From positions 124,001-188,000 of the forward strand of contig JADKHX010000021.1 in NCBI GenBank assembly GCA_016721505.1: a DNA stretch of 64,000 nucleotides, read 5' to 3'. This stretch comes from Rhodocyclaceae bacterium. GTDB lineage: Bacteria; Pseudomonadota; Gammaproteobacteria; Burkholderiales; Rhodocyclaceae. Shown piece after piece: positions 1 to 8,546 of the stretch; position 1 is the first letter of the stretch, and each line of letters begins with the position of its first letter. The notes below the pieces were generated by a model. The model did no database searches and had not been told where the DNA came from. It saw only the letters and a list, made by a program, of their open reading frames with translations. The position numbers were made by a program, and so were the translations under genes.

Positions 1-1
1 C

Positions 2-769
2 ATGGCGCCTGGCCCACAATCAAGGGCGACGGAAGCGCGTACCGTGATGCCCGAGGAAGAAAAATTCTCCGGCTTCGTATTCAAAATCCAAGCCAACATG
101 GATCCGAAACATCGTGATCGCATCGCCTTCGTGCGCGTTTGTTCGGGCAAGTTCGAGCGCGGTATCAAGCTAAAGCAATTGTCCACCGGCAAAACCCTCG
201 CTGTGAATAACGCCATTACCTTTATGGCGCAAGATCGCAACACTACCGATTTCGCTTTTCCGGGCGACATCATCGGCATTCCAAATCACGGCACGGTATT
301 GCTCGGCGATGCTTTTTCTGAGGGCGAGACGCTCAAATTCACCGGCATCCCCTGCTTCGCACCGGAGCATTTTCGCCGTGCGCAAATTCGCAATCCGATG
401 AAAATGAAACAGCTGCAAAAAGGACTGCAACAGCTTGCCGAGGAAGGCGCAACGCAACTTTTTCGACCAATACATAGCAACGACTTAATTCTCGGCGCGG
501 TCGGTACATTGCAATTTGATGTCGTCGCACATCGGCTTGAGTTTGAATATGGTGTCGATTGCGTATTCGAGCCTTATAACGTGGCGACGGCACGCTGGCT
601 GCGTGGCGATGATTCAAGCATTCGCGCGCTGGCCGACAAATCCGGCGTCAATGTCGCGCTCGACGGTGCTGGCGATTATGTGTATCTCGCGCCAAATCGG
701 GTTAATCTCAACATGACGCAGGAACGCCACCCCGAGGTGACGTTTTTGGAAACTCGAGAAATTCACTGA
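2..769 (+). CDS. prfC: Peptide chain release factor 3, C-terminal part (5'-truncated by window edge)
   Basis: RF3 is a translational GTPase that recycles RF1/RF2 from terminated ribosomes. Only about the last 255 residues are present. The reading frame is open to the left edge, so the ATG at base 2 is an internal methionine and the GTPase domain lies outside the window. The visible part matches domains II and III: EEKFSGFVFKIQANMDPKHR near residue 19, then a PGDIIGIPNHG loop, FTGIPCFAPE, and the late signature GAVGTLQFDVV followed by YNVATARW. A 26-bp gap with a good ribosome binding site separates it from the next gene on the same strand. The family call is secure from these near-invariant blocks. 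Confidence 0.96.
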   Translation: MAPGPQSRATEARTVMPEEEKFSGFVFKIQANMDPKHRDRIAFVRVCSGKFERGIKLKQLSTGKTLAVNNAITFMAQDRNTTDFAFPGDIIGIPNHGTVLLGDAFSEGETLKFTGIPCFAPEHFRRAQIRNPMKMKQLQKGLQQLAEEGATQLFRPIHSNDLILGAVGTLQFDVVAHRLEFEYGVDCVFEPYNVATARWLRGDDSSIRALADKSGVNVALDGAGDYVYLAPNRVNLNMTQERHPEVTFLETREIH

Positions 770-795
770 GAAATCCACCGCAAAGGAAATATCTC

Positions 796-2055
796 ATGAG
801 CAGCATTATTTCGCGCGCGCTTGATCGCGGGCTGGAACTCAATGAACGCTTCGCGCTCGCTGCTGGCAACGGGTTTGACTGGCTGTTTCGGCGTGACGAG
901 TTAGTCAAATCAGGTCGTACCGATTACGAAATTATTTACGCTGGCGATTTGATGTCGGTGCGTTACTACGGTCCGCCCGTAGAAAATGAAATCCAACTCG
1001 CCAACGGCGAAATGATGCGCGTGGTGCGTCGCCAACAGGCAGTACCACTGGTGCTGGTGCCACCGCTGGGTGTCACCACCGAGACCTTTGATCTGATGCC
1101 CAATCGCAGTTTGGCGCGTTACATGGCGGCACGCGGATTCAAAACTTATTTGATTGATTGGGGCAAACCACAGAAGCGGCATGCGCATCTTGGCCTTAAG
1201 GATTATGCCGATGTGATGATGGGGCTAGCGCTGGAGAAAGTTCGCCAGCACAGCGGCATTGCACAAGTCTCGCTGATGGGTTGGTGCATGGGCGGACTGC
1301 TATCGCTGATGCACGCGGGCCTCAAGAAAAACCCAAACATTCGCAATATCGCCATAGTCGCCAGCCCGATTGATCTGCGTAGTGGCGGCATGGTCGCTGG
1401 TGTGGCCCAGGCGCTCAACACACCGGCCAAGCTGATCCGTAAATTCACCGATTTTCGTTTGCACTCCGTCGAACCGGAAAAAATGCACGCACCGGCGTGG
1501 ATGACCACGCTGGCCTTCAAACTCACTGATCCAGTCGGCAGCGTCACCACCTATTGGGATTTGGTCACCCGTTTGTGGGATAGAGAATTCGTCGAATCGC
1601 ACAGCACCACCTCGGATTATTTGAACAATATGCTGGTCTATCCGGCTGGCGTGGTGCAGGACATGTTGGTCAACGTGGCGGTCGACAATAAATTGTCCAC
1701 CGGCGAAATTCCGCTGGGCAAAAAAGTCTCCAAATTCAAAAATATCAGCGCTTCGTTGTTGGCTTTCGCAGGCGAGAAAGACGTTTTGGTTTCTGCATCC
1801 ACTGCGCGACGCATCATGGATTTGGTGAGTATGGAAGACAAGCATTTTGAGATCGCGCCCGGCGGACACATGGGCGTGATACTCGGCAGCGCAGCGCAGC
1901 GGGTGGTGTGGGCGAAGACGGCAGCTTGGCTGGTGCCGCGATCGAAATTGGCAGTCGCCGTAGTGAAAAAAACACCGCCCAAAACTATTGCTAAAGTTAA
2001 AACTAAAGCGACGGTCAAAATAGCAACCAAGCCGCGTCGCCCAAATGTTGTTTGA
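796..2055 (+). CDS. PHA synthase-like alpha/beta hydrolase (PhaC family)
   Basis: The 419-residue protein resembles poly(3-hydroxyalkanoate) synthase subunit PhaC, which polymerises hydroxyacyl-CoA at the surface of storage granules. The nucleophile elbow reads GWCMGG near residue 160, with cysteine in place of the lipase serine, as PHA synthases require. The other catalytic residues fit Asp in GEKDVLV near 322 and His in PGGHMG near 355. It is longer than a typical class III PhaC (about 355 aa) and shorter than class I (about 560-590). The last 30 residues form a lysine/proline/threonine-rich basic tail not typical of PhaC. The start is supported by AAGGAA 8 bases upstream. No phaE, phaA or phaB is nearby, so true polymerase activity is inferred; a related acyltransferase or thioesterase is possible. 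Confidence 0.8.
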   Translation: MSSIISRALDRGLELNERFALAAGNGFDWLFRRDELVKSGRTDYEIIYAGDLMSVRYYGPPVENEIQLANGEMMRVVRRQQAVPLVLVPPLGVTTETFDLMPNRSLARYMAARGFKTYLIDWGKPQKRHAHLGLKDYADVMMGLALEKVRQHSGIAQVSLMGWCMGGLLSLMHAGLKKNPNIRNIAIVASPIDLRSGGMVAGVAQALNTPAKLIRKFTDFRLHSVEPEKMHAPAWMTTLAFKLTDPVGSVTTYWDLVTRLWDREFVESHSTTSDYLNNMLVYPAGVVQDMLVNVAVDNKLSTGEIPLGKKVSKFKNISASLLAFAGEKDVLVSASTARRIMDLVSMEDKHFEIAPGGHMGVILGSAAQRVVWAKTAAWLVPRSKLAVAVVKKTPPKTIAKVKTKATVKIATKPRRPNVV

Positions 2056-2148
2056 CGGCGGCGAAGCAGGGGTTTCGCAAAGCACTGCTTTGCGCCTGCG
2101 TAGCGGGTCGGCTGTACTAAGCCGACACTGCGGATCATTCCAACTGAC
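2052..2148 (+). repeat. Dispersed repeat family A, long copy
   Basis: This 97-bp element begins TTGACGGCGG at the phaC-like stop codon and ends CCAACTGAC just before moaA. It is about 85 percent identical over its first 70 bases to the reverse strand of 27547-27644. It contains a perfect hairpin, GTCGGCT - 6-base loop - AGCCGAC, at about 2108-2127. Short copies elsewhere keep only the two ends. Confidence 0.85.
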
Positions 2149-2153
2149 AAGCC

Positions 2154-3155
2154 ATGCACCCTGACAAGCTCGGCCGTCCGCTACGCGATCTGCGCATTTC
2201 GGTCACTGACCGCTGCAATTTTCGCTGCACTTACTGCATGCCGAAATCAGTCTTTGACAAGGACTACATTTTTCTACCGCGTGCTGAATTATTAAGTTTT
2301 GAGGAAATTATTCGGCTGGCGAAAATTTTTGTCGATTGTGGTGTGGAGAAGATTCGACTGACTGGCGGCGAGCCATTGCTACGTAAAAATATTGAAAAAT
2401 TGATCGCCGAATTGGCGCGTTTGCCGGTAGAAATAACGCTCACGACCAATGGTTCCTTGCTCAAAAAAAAGGCGCGCGTGCTCAAGGATGCGGGGCTTAG
2501 TCGCCTCACGGTGAGTCTTGATGCACTGGATGATGAGATTTTTCGACGCATGACGGATGCCGATTTTCCGGTCGTCGATGTGCTCGACGGCATAGCCAGC
2601 GCGGCGGCAGTTGGTCTAGCGCCGATAAAAATAAATTGCGTGGTTCGTCGTGGTGTAAATGAACATCAGATATTGCCTATGGCACGCCACTTCCGCCACA
2701 GCGGTCACATCCTGCGCTTCATCGAATACATGGATGTCGGTAGTTCGAACGGTTGGCGTATGGATGAAGTGGTGTCATCAAGCGATGTGATCGCCTGTGT
2801 TGCTGCCGAATACGCACTTGAACCAATTGACGCGAACTACCACGGTGAAGTTGCGCAGCGCTGGCGCTATGTCGATGGCGGAGGCGAGATCGGCGTGATT
2901 TCATCGGTCACCCGCGCGTTTTGTTCTAGTTGTACGCGGGCGAGGCTATCAACCGATGGCAAGCTCTACACCTGTCTATTCGCGCAGCACGGTCACGATT
3001 TGCGTTCGCTTCTGCGTGCGCCAAATTGTGCGGATGCAGATTTGGCCGACGCGGTCAGTACAGTTTGGCGAGCTCGTAATGATCGCTATTCGGAACTACG
3101 AAAGAACGCCACAAACGCGGTAAAAAAAATCGAGATGTCGTATATCGGTGGATAG
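2154..3155 (+). CDS. moaA: GTP 3',8-cyclase MoaA (molybdenum cofactor biosynthesis)
   Basis: MoaA is a radical-SAM enzyme that converts GTP to 3',8-cyclo-7,8-dihydro-GTP, the first step of molybdopterin synthesis. The protein has 333 residues, as usual for the family. The radical-SAM cluster motif CNFRCTYC lies near residue 22. The C-terminal second Fe-S cluster is supplied by [11 protein letters not shown] plus a later cysteine in LYTCLF. The GTGGEP-like motif appears as LTGGEPLLR near residue 66, and the protein ends in the conserved GG dipeptide. The intergenic space before it is filled by a family A repeat, so no Moco riboswitch is visible. No other moa gene lies next to it. It converges with the methyltransferase at 3190. 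Confidence 0.95.
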   Translation: MHPDKLGRPLRDLRISVTDRCNFRCTYCMPKSVFDKDYIFLPRAELLSFEEIIRLAKIFVDCGVEKIRLTGGEPLLRKNIEKLIAELARLPVEITLTTNGSLLKKKARVLKDAGLSRLTVSLDALDDEIFRRMTDADFPVVDVLDGIASAAAVGLAPIKINCVVRRGVNEHQILPMARHFRHSGHILRFIEYMDVGSSNGWRMDEVVSSSDVIACVAAEYALEPIDANYHGEVAQRWRYVDGGGEIGVISSVTRAFCSSCTRARLSTDGKLYTCLFAQHGHDLRSLLRAPNCADADLADAVSTVWRARNDRYSELRKNATNAVKKIEMSYIGG

Positions 3156-3189
3156 TTTGCAGGGTGTGGCCTAGCAACTATGGATTTAC

Positions 3190-3819
3190 CTAAGGCTGCG
3201 GATCGGCGTATCTTCCCCGCCGCTCGATTTCATTGGCCGGCAATTTGCGCATGATGAATTCCAATGCGCATTCGCCAATCGGCGTACGTGTTTGGTCAAA
3301 ACGTGGCAGCGAAAAACGAAAAGTGGCATCAAGCTGTTCGACCTTAAGCGTTTGCGCGCGATCTGAAAACTCGGCCAACAGCTTCATCAGATTGACCGAG
3401 CGATTTGACCAACTGGTCGGTTTGTCCATGGTGAAAGTCCACTTGTGATCGCTGTTATTGGTGGACGGAAAAATACCTTGTTCGTAAAGATCTTCATCAG
3501 GAATTGTGACGACCAAGTGACCGCCTGGCTTGAGCACGCGAAGCCAGTGCTTCAGAGCCTCGCGTGGATCGACAAGGTGTTCCAAGCAATGACTTGAATG
3601 CACAAAATCCATTGATTCATCGGACACAGTTTTTAAGAATTGGGCGTCGCCTTGTGGCATATCCCACGCCAGGCAAGCCTTCATCAGCGGAAACTGTTCA
3701 ATGTATTGTCCGAGCGGATCTGGCCCCGCGCCAATATCAATGCCGACGCCGACAAAATACCGGGTGGCAAACCGGTTATCGTGCAAGCGGCGCATCAGCG
3801 CCTTGCTTGATTCATACAT
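3190..3819 (-). CDS. Class I SAM-dependent methyltransferase
   Basis: This 209-residue protein has a Methyltransf_11-type Rossmann fold. It shows a degenerate motif I, GIDIGAGPDPLG, near residue 27; an acidic residue at the end of the next strand; and HSSHCLEHLVDPREAL near 76, the usual post-I region of ubiquinone- and O-antigen-type methyltransferases. LKPGGHLVVTIPDED near 95 is motif III. The start at 3819 has AGGAG 8 bases upstream. It is the last gene of the minus-strand block after rfaE1, separated by 63 bp, which suggests a link to envelope or LPS chemistry, but the substrate cannot be read from the sequence. Confidence 0.75.
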   Translation of the reverse strand: MYESSKALMRRLHDNRFATRYFVGVGIDIGAGPDPLGQYIEQFPLMKACLAWDMPQGDAQFLKTVSDESMDFVHSSHCLEHLVDPREALKHWLRVLKPGGHLVVTIPDEDLYEQGIFPSTNNSDHKWTFTMDKPTSWSNRSVNLMKLLAEFSDRAQTLKVEQLDATFRFSLPRFDQTRTPIGECALEFIMRKLPANEIERRGRYADPQP

Positions 3820-3882
3820 AGAGGTCGCTCCTGGAATGTAATCGCATATCAGTGAACCGTTCTAGCAAGCTTGCGGGCGCAT

Positions 3883-4821
3883 CTACGCGCTGCGCAACTC
3901 GTCTATCGTACAAGTCGCTGTGCCCAGTTTGGCAACTACGATGCCGGCCGCGCGATTGGCGAGGCGCATTGCATTCGAGAGATTTGCCCCGCTGGCGAGC
4001 ATCACCGCGAGTGTCGCAATGACGGTATCTCCCGCGCCACTGACATCGAAAACTTCGCGCGCTAGTGCGGCTTCATGTTCGCCGCCTTGCGCGGTAAATA
4101 GGCTCATGCCGTCTTCGCTGCGCGTCACTAGCAGCGCTTCTAGACCAAGCGCAACGCGCAGTGCGTCGGCTTTGGCCATCAATTCGGCGTCATTGTTCCA
4201 CCGCCCGACCACTTGCCGCAGCTCGCTGCGATTCGGCGTGAGCAAAGTGGCACCGGCGTAGCGTGTGTAATCGTCACCTTTAGGATCGGCCAGCACTGGC
4301 TTGCCTGCGGCGCGCGCCAGGCGAATCATTTCGGTCATATGGGTCAAACCGCCTTTGCCGTAGTCGGACAAAATCACCAGATCGCAATCGTGGATACGGT
4401 TGCGGAATTCGTCGAGCTTGGCTTGCAGCACTTCATGGTCCGGTGCGTTTTCAAAATCAATGCGCAGTAGTTGTTGCTGGCGCGCAATGACCCGAAGTTT
4501 GACCGTAGTATTGACTGATTCATCACGATAGAAGCTTGCGTCGACACCTGATGCGGCAATCAGCGCTTCCAAACTACGACCGGCTTCGTCAGCACCAACC
4601 ACCGATAGCAAAGCTACCCGCGCACCTAGGTCAGCACAATTGCGCGCGACGTTAGCAGCGCCACCGGGGCGTTCTTCAGTGCGTTCGACTTTGACCACCG
4701 GCACCGGTGCTTCAGGCGAGATTCGCGATGCATCGCCAAACCAATACCGATCCAGCATCACATCGCCAACGACCAAAATCCGTGCGTGTGAGGTATCAGG
4801 AATATTCAGCGTGGTAGACAT
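3883..4821 (-). CDS. rfaE1: D-glycero-beta-D-manno-heptose-7-phosphate kinase
   Basis: RfaE1 phosphorylates heptose-7-phosphate at C1 in the ADP-heptose pathway that supplies inner-core LPS. The 312-residue protein is the kinase domain only; the adenylyltransferase half found in E. coli HldE is absent and must be encoded elsewhere. PfkB/ribokinase features are clear: GDVMLDRYWFGD at the N-terminus, the sugar-binding GGAANVARN near residue 57, and the anion-hole/catalytic motif DVSGAGDTVIA near residue 258 with the catalytic Asp. It starts 6 bases after the lapB stop, so the two are co-transcribed. That gene pair is typical of betaproteobacteria and fits a shared role in LPS assembly. Confidence 0.95.
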   Translation of the reverse strand: MSTTLNIPDTSHARILVVGDVMLDRYWFGDASRISPEAPVPVVKVERTEERPGGAANVARNCADLGARVALLSVVGADEAGRSLEALIAASGVDASFYRDESVNTTVKLRVIARQQQLLRIDFENAPDHEVLQAKLDEFRNRIHDCDLVILSDYGKGGLTHMTEMIRLARAAGKPVLADPKGDDYTRYAGATLLTPNRSELRQVVGRWNNDAELMAKADALRVALGLEALLVTRSEDGMSLFTAQGGEHEAALAREVFDVSGAGDTVIATLAVMLASGANLSNAMRLANRAAGIVVAKLGTATCTIDELRSA

Positions 4822-4827
4822 GATGGA

Positions 4828-6042
4828 TTACGGAGTGATGTCGAATTCTTCGCTGCGGCGTGGCGGGTAGGATTCCCAAGAGCCGCACCCCGGGCAGCGC
4901 CAATAAAACTGGCGCGCCTTGAAACCACACGTATCGCATCGATAGCGCGCGACGCGGCGGGTGTGGGTATGGATTAAATTTTTGACCAACTCAAGATCGC
5001 CTTGACGCTCAGGCGAGACTTGCGGCGCGACAAGCAATTGCGCTTGCAAAAGCTTGTCCAGCCCGAGCAAAGTCTGATTGCGACGCAATTCATCGCGTAC
5101 CAAAACGTATGCCGCTTCTGCGCCAGCGCTTTGCAACTCGGCCTCAAACACCGCATCGAGCATGTCGAGTGATGAGTAACGCGCCAAATAATCACGCAAT
5201 AAATTCAAACCTTGATCGGCGCGGCCAAGCTCGGTATAAGCCTGCATCAGTTTTTGTGCGACTAAGGCGAGATAGTCGGGATTTTGTTGTTCGACGCGTT
5301 TCCAGATTTCTATTGGAAGCGTTGCGGACGGCTTGTCACCAGCACCAACTGGTGGAACAGATTTCGCCGCGACATCGCCAAGCAATATCGTGGCGCGCAC
5401 GCATTTGCGATTGTCAGCCAATGCCGTCTCAAGCAAGACTTTGGCTTCGTCAAATCGCTCATTAAGAATTTCTACCGCAGCCAATTCACAGCGAAATTGG
5501 GCAATCTCCTTATGCCACAAATGATCCGAATGCGTCGGCATGGCTTGCGCAATTTCGATGGCCTTTTTCCATTCCTTTTCTTGCTGAAAAATTTCCAGCA
5601 GATTCGCCAGCGCGTCGTCATCACGCTCGGTTCCACGCAGCTTGAGGAACACCGCTTCAGCCCGATCAAGCAATCCGGCTTTGAGAAAATCCTGACCCAA
5701 CTCCGACAGCGCATACAAGCGTTGATCGGCACGCAGACCATCGCGGTCAATCAGGTTCTGATGCACCTGTATCGCCCGGTCAACTTCACCGCGACGACGG
5801 AACAAACTACCTAGCGCAAAGTGAATTTCGACGGTCTCGGGATCTACTCGCGCGGCTTCGATGAATGACTCAATCGCCTTGTCTTGTTTCTCGTTTAGCA
5901 GGAAATTTAAGCCTTCAAAATATGAGCGCGGCAAGGCACGCGATTCGTGCATCAATTGTTTGATGTCTATACGCGCTGCAATCCAACCGAAGCCGAAAAA
6001 AATCGGCAGCGCTGCCAGCACCCACCAGTAGTCAAATTCCAT
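4828..6042 (-). CDS. lapB: Lipopolysaccharide assembly protein LapB (TPR, rubredoxin-like)
   Basis: LapB is an inner-membrane anchored TPR protein that controls LpxC turnover and LPS assembly. An N-terminal transmembrane helix (WWVLAALPIFFGFGWIA, residues 5-21) is followed by TPR-type helices with A/G-rich positions. The C-terminal rubredoxin-like metal knuckle CDTCGF...CPGCGSW lies at about residues 369-388. The protein is 404 aa against about 389 in E. coli. Part of the excess is the segment PPVGAGDKPSATL near residues 228-240, which is encoded by a family A repeat. The gene overlaps the lapA stop by one base (TGATG), showing translational coupling. Confidence 0.95.
   Translation of the reverse strand: MEFDYWWVLAALPIFFGFGWIAARIDIKQLMHESRALPRSYFEGLNFLLNEKQDKAIESFIEAARVDPETVEIHFALGSLFRRRGEVDRAIQVHQNLIDRDGLRADQRLYALSELGQDFLKAGLLDRAEAVFLKLRGTERDDDALANLLEIFQQEKEWKKAIEIAQAMPTHSDHLWHKEIAQFRCELAAVEILNERFDEAKVLLETALADNRKCVRATILLGDVAAKSVPPVGAGDKPSATLPIEIWKRVEQQNPDYLALVAQKLMQAYTELGRADQGLNLLRDYLARYSSLDMLDAVFEAELQSAGAEAAYVLVRDELRRNQTLLGLDKLLQAQLLVAPQVSPERQGDLELVKNLIHTHTRRVARYRCDTCGFKARQFYWRCPGCGSWESYPPRRSEEFDITP
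5327..5355 (+). repeat. Family A repeat, short copy inside lapB
   Basis: GGACGGCTTGTCACCAGCACC followed by AACTGG matches the short repeat consensus (ACGGCGTGTNNCCAGCACCAACTGGC) with few changes. It lies inside lapB and is read on the opposite strand as PPVGAGDKPS without a frameshift, in a loop between TPR helices. Confidence 0.7.
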
Positions 6043-6293
6043 CAGGGTTGCCCATCTACAGTGTCGCGTGCAAGTTTTTGTGCGTGTTTGTGTTCACTGC
6101 CGCGCCAAAATGCGGCCGTGAGTCCGAGTACTGCACCTAGCGTAAAACTCAACAAGACAAGTACGGACACCGGAATTTCCCAATGTTGGCCGAAGAAAAA
6201 ATACAGATCAACGAGATCACCATTTTTTAGCGCGAGGCCAAACAGCAATATGAATACTGCGCCGCGAAAAGCCCACACCAATAGACGACTCAT
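6042..6293 (-). CDS. lapA: LapA family membrane protein (DUF1049)
   Basis: LapA is a small inner-membrane partner of LapB. The chosen product is 83 residues: MSRLLVWAFRG, a first membrane helix (AVFILLFGLALKN), the conserved DLVDLYFFFGQHWEIPVSVL block, a second helix (LVLLSFTLGAVLGLTAAFW) and a basic cytoplasmic tail. An in-frame ATG at 6341 would add 16 residues. It lies inside a rho-independent terminator hairpin, and the added part is translated from the T-tract (FFRFF), so the ATG at 6293, which also matches the usual family N-terminus, is preferred. The stop overlaps the lapB start. Confidence 0.88.
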   Translation of the reverse strand: MSRLLVWAFRGAVFILLFGLALKNGDLVDLYFFFGQHWEIPVSVLVLLSFTLGAVLGLTAAFWRGSEHKHAQKLARDTVDGQP

Positions 6294-6310
6294 CTTAAGC
6301 GCCGTCGTTA

Positions 6311-6350
6311 AAAAAAAGCGAAAAAAAAGCGGCACCTTCATCAGGTGCCG
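6311..6350 (-). terminator. Rho-independent terminator downstream of ihfB
   Basis: Read on the minus strand: GGCACCT, loop GATGA, AGGTGCC, then GC and eight T, then a second run of eight T. The 7-bp stem is perfect (6331-6337 with 6343-6349). It sits 38 bases after the ihfB stop and just before lapA, so lapAB-rfaE1 probably have their own promoter or depend on read-through. Confidence 0.85.
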
Positions 6351-6386
6351 TCAAAACAAAACTACACACAATAATCATTTAGACGA

Positions 6387-6671
6387 TTACTGCGGATAAT
6401 CCACTCGCTCGCGCAATTCTTTGCCGGCTTTGAAGTGCGGTACATATTTTTCCGGTACCTGCACCTTGTCGCCCGACTTAGGATTGCGGCCCAAGCGCGG
6501 CGGCCGATAGTTCAACGCAAAACTGCCAAAGCCGCGAATCTCAATGCGATCACCTCGGCTGAGCGCGCCAGCCATCGCATCGAGAATCATCTTCACGGCA
6601 TAGTCAGCATCCTTCACTACTAGCTGAGGAAATCGCGCAGCAAGCCGCGCGATAAGCTCTGATTTAGTCAT
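6387..6671 (-). CDS. ihfB: Integration host factor subunit beta
   Basis: IHF-beta is one half of the heterodimeric nucleoid protein that bends DNA at specific sites. The 94-residue protein starts [17 protein letters not shown] and carries the HU/IHF signature [17 protein letters not shown] at about residues 40-56. The DNA-intercalating arm [19 protein letters not shown] follows, including the proline that kinks DNA. It lies 21 bp downstream of rpsA, the gene order conserved in beta- and gammaproteobacteria, and is followed by a strong terminator. Confidence 0.97.
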   Translation of the reverse strand: MTKSELIARLAARFPQLVVKDADYAVKMILDAMAGALSRGDRIEIRGFGSFALNYRPPRLGRNPKSGDKVQVPEKYVPHFKAGKELRERVDYPQ

Positions 6672-6692
6672 AGCTTTGGCTTAAGACTGCGC

Positions 6693-8417
6693 TTATTGCT
6701 GCTGGTTAAGTTTAGCTTTCAACAAGGCACCCAGATTGGTGGTGCCAATGTTGCTTGAGCTATCTGCGGTTAGCTTTTGCATCGCCTGATTTTGTTCCGC
6801 TTGATCTTTTGCTTTGACCGAAACGTTAATCGAACGCGACTTGCGATCCACGTTAATGATCATTGTCTCGAGCGAATCACCTTCTTTGAGGTGCTGCGCA
6901 AGATTCTCAATCCGATCACGCGAAAACTCCGAGACGCGCAAATAAGCTTCAACTTCCGCTGCCAGTTCAATCACTGCACCACGTTCATCCACACTCTTGA
7001 CTACGCCGGTAACCAGGCTGTTTTTGTCGTAAGTCGCGATATAGCTGGTGAATGGATCTCCATCGAGCTGTTTGACACCGAGCGAAATACGCTCTTTCTC
7101 AACATCGATGGAAAGCACGATGGCTTCGACTTCATCACCTTTCTTAAAGCTTTGCTTGGCTTCTTCGCCCAATGACGACCACGACAAATCGGACAAATGT
7201 ACGAGGCCATCAATGCCGCCCGGCAAACCAATGAAAATGCCGAAATCGGTAATCGATTTAATCGCGCCAGTGACTTTGTCGCCCTTCTTGTGATTCAGTG
7301 CGAAATCATCCCAAGGATTCGACTGGCACTGCTTCATGCCGAGGCTAATACGGCGGCGCTCTTCGTCGATCTCGAGAATCATCACTTCGACTTCATCGCC
7401 CAGCTGCACGACTTTGGTCGGATGAATGTTTTTGTTGGTCCAATCCATTTCGGACACATGCACCAAACCTTCGATACCTTGCTCGATTTCGACAAATGCA
7501 CCGTAATCGGTGAGATTGGTGACTTTGCCGAACAGTCGTGTGCTTTGCGGGTAGCGACGGGCGATTCCCACCCATGGATCTTCGCCAAGTTGCTTCATGC
7601 CGAGACTGACGCGGTTTTTCTCTTGATCGAATTTCAGAATCTTGGCAGTAACTTCATCGCCAACATTTAAAACTTCGGACGGATGACGCACGCGACGCCA
7701 AGCCAAATCGGTGATGTGCAACAGGCCATCAATGCCACCCAAATCAACAAAGGCGCCATAGTCGGTAATGTTCTTGACCAAGCCCTTGATGATGGTGCCT
7801 TCTTGTAAGTTCTCGAGCAGTTTTTGACGCTCTTCGCCCATCGAAGACTCGAGTACAGCGCGACGTGAAACCACCACGTTGTTACGCTTGCGGTCGAGCT
7901 TGATAACTTTGAATTCAAATTCCTTGCCTTCGAACGGCGTGGTGTCTTTGACTGGACGTGTATCAACTAACGAACCCGGTAGGAAAGCGCGAATGCCATT
8001 GACCATTACGGTCAGGCCACCCTTCACCTTGCCGGTAATCATGCCTTTGATCAGCACGCTGTCGATCATGGCTTTATCCAGATCGTTCCAGGCGGCGATG
8101 CGCTTGGCTTTTTCGCGCGATAGACGCGTGGCACCGTAACCGTCTTCGAGCATCTCGATGGCGACGAGTACGAAATCACCAATCTTGACATCGACTTCAC
8201 CACGATCGGTGTGAAATTCTTCGACTGGAATCATACTTTCTGATTTCAGGCCGGCATTGACCACGACGAAGTTTTGATCAATACGAACGACTTCGGCGGT
8301 AATGACTTCACCAGCGCGCAGCTCTTGGCGCGTCAGGCTTTCTTCAAACATTGAGGCAAAGCTTTCCATGGAAGCGCCCATAGAAATAGGGTTTACAGCT
8401 TCAGCAACAGCAGACAT
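6693..8417 (-). CDS. rpsA: 30S ribosomal protein S1
   Basis: S1 recruits mRNA with weak Shine-Dalgarno sequences to the 30S subunit. The 574-residue protein is made of consecutive S1/OB repeats. These are visible from recurring motifs such as [20 protein letters not shown] (about residue 211), [20 protein letters not shown] (about 299) and [20 protein letters not shown] (about 386), each followed by VSLGMKQ or ISLGMKQ. The leader upstream of the ATG (AAAGTCCCTCTC) has no recognisable Shine-Dalgarno sequence, as in other rpsA genes that are translationally autoregulated. It lies 130 bp downstream of aroA-cmk. Confidence 0.97.
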   Translation of the reverse strand: MSAVAEAVNPISMGASMESFASMFEESLTRQELRAGEVITAEVVRIDQNFVVVNAGLKSESMIPVEEFHTDRGEVDVKIGDFVLVAIEMLEDGYGATRLSREKAKRIAAWNDLDKAMIDSVLIKGMITGKVKGGLTVMVNGIRAFLPGSLVDTRPVKDTTPFEGKEFEFKVIKLDRKRNNVVVSRRAVLESSMGEERQKLLENLQEGTIIKGLVKNITDYGAFVDLGGIDGLLHITDLAWRRVRHPSEVLNVGDEVTAKILKFDQEKNRVSLGMKQLGEDPWVGIARRYPQSTRLFGKVTNLTDYGAFVEIEQGIEGLVHVSEMDWTNKNIHPTKVVQLGDEVEVMILEIDEERRRISLGMKQCQSNPWDDFALNHKKGDKVTGAIKSITDFGIFIGLPGGIDGLVHLSDLSWSSLGEEAKQSFKKGDEVEAIVLSIDVEKERISLGVKQLDGDPFTSYIATYDKNSLVTGVVKSVDERGAVIELAAEVEAYLRVSEFSRDRIENLAQHLKEGDSLETMIINVDRKSRSINVSVKAKDQAEQNQAMQKLTADSSSNIGTTNLGALLKAKLNQQQ

Positions 8418-8546
8418 GAGAGGGACTTTCAGAAGGTTTGTCGCAACAACATGAAACTTGTGCGACGGGTTGGTTATTGTTCGTTGCGTCGCCTTTGCAG
8501 CGAGCGCAACACCTTTGCTAGCTTTCTACTTTTTTACACCTGCAAT

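Noticed and set aside
2056..2153. Molybdenum cofactor riboswitch before moaA
   Set aside because: The whole leader is accounted for by a repeat that also occurs inside an unrelated gene; no riboswitch core was recognised.
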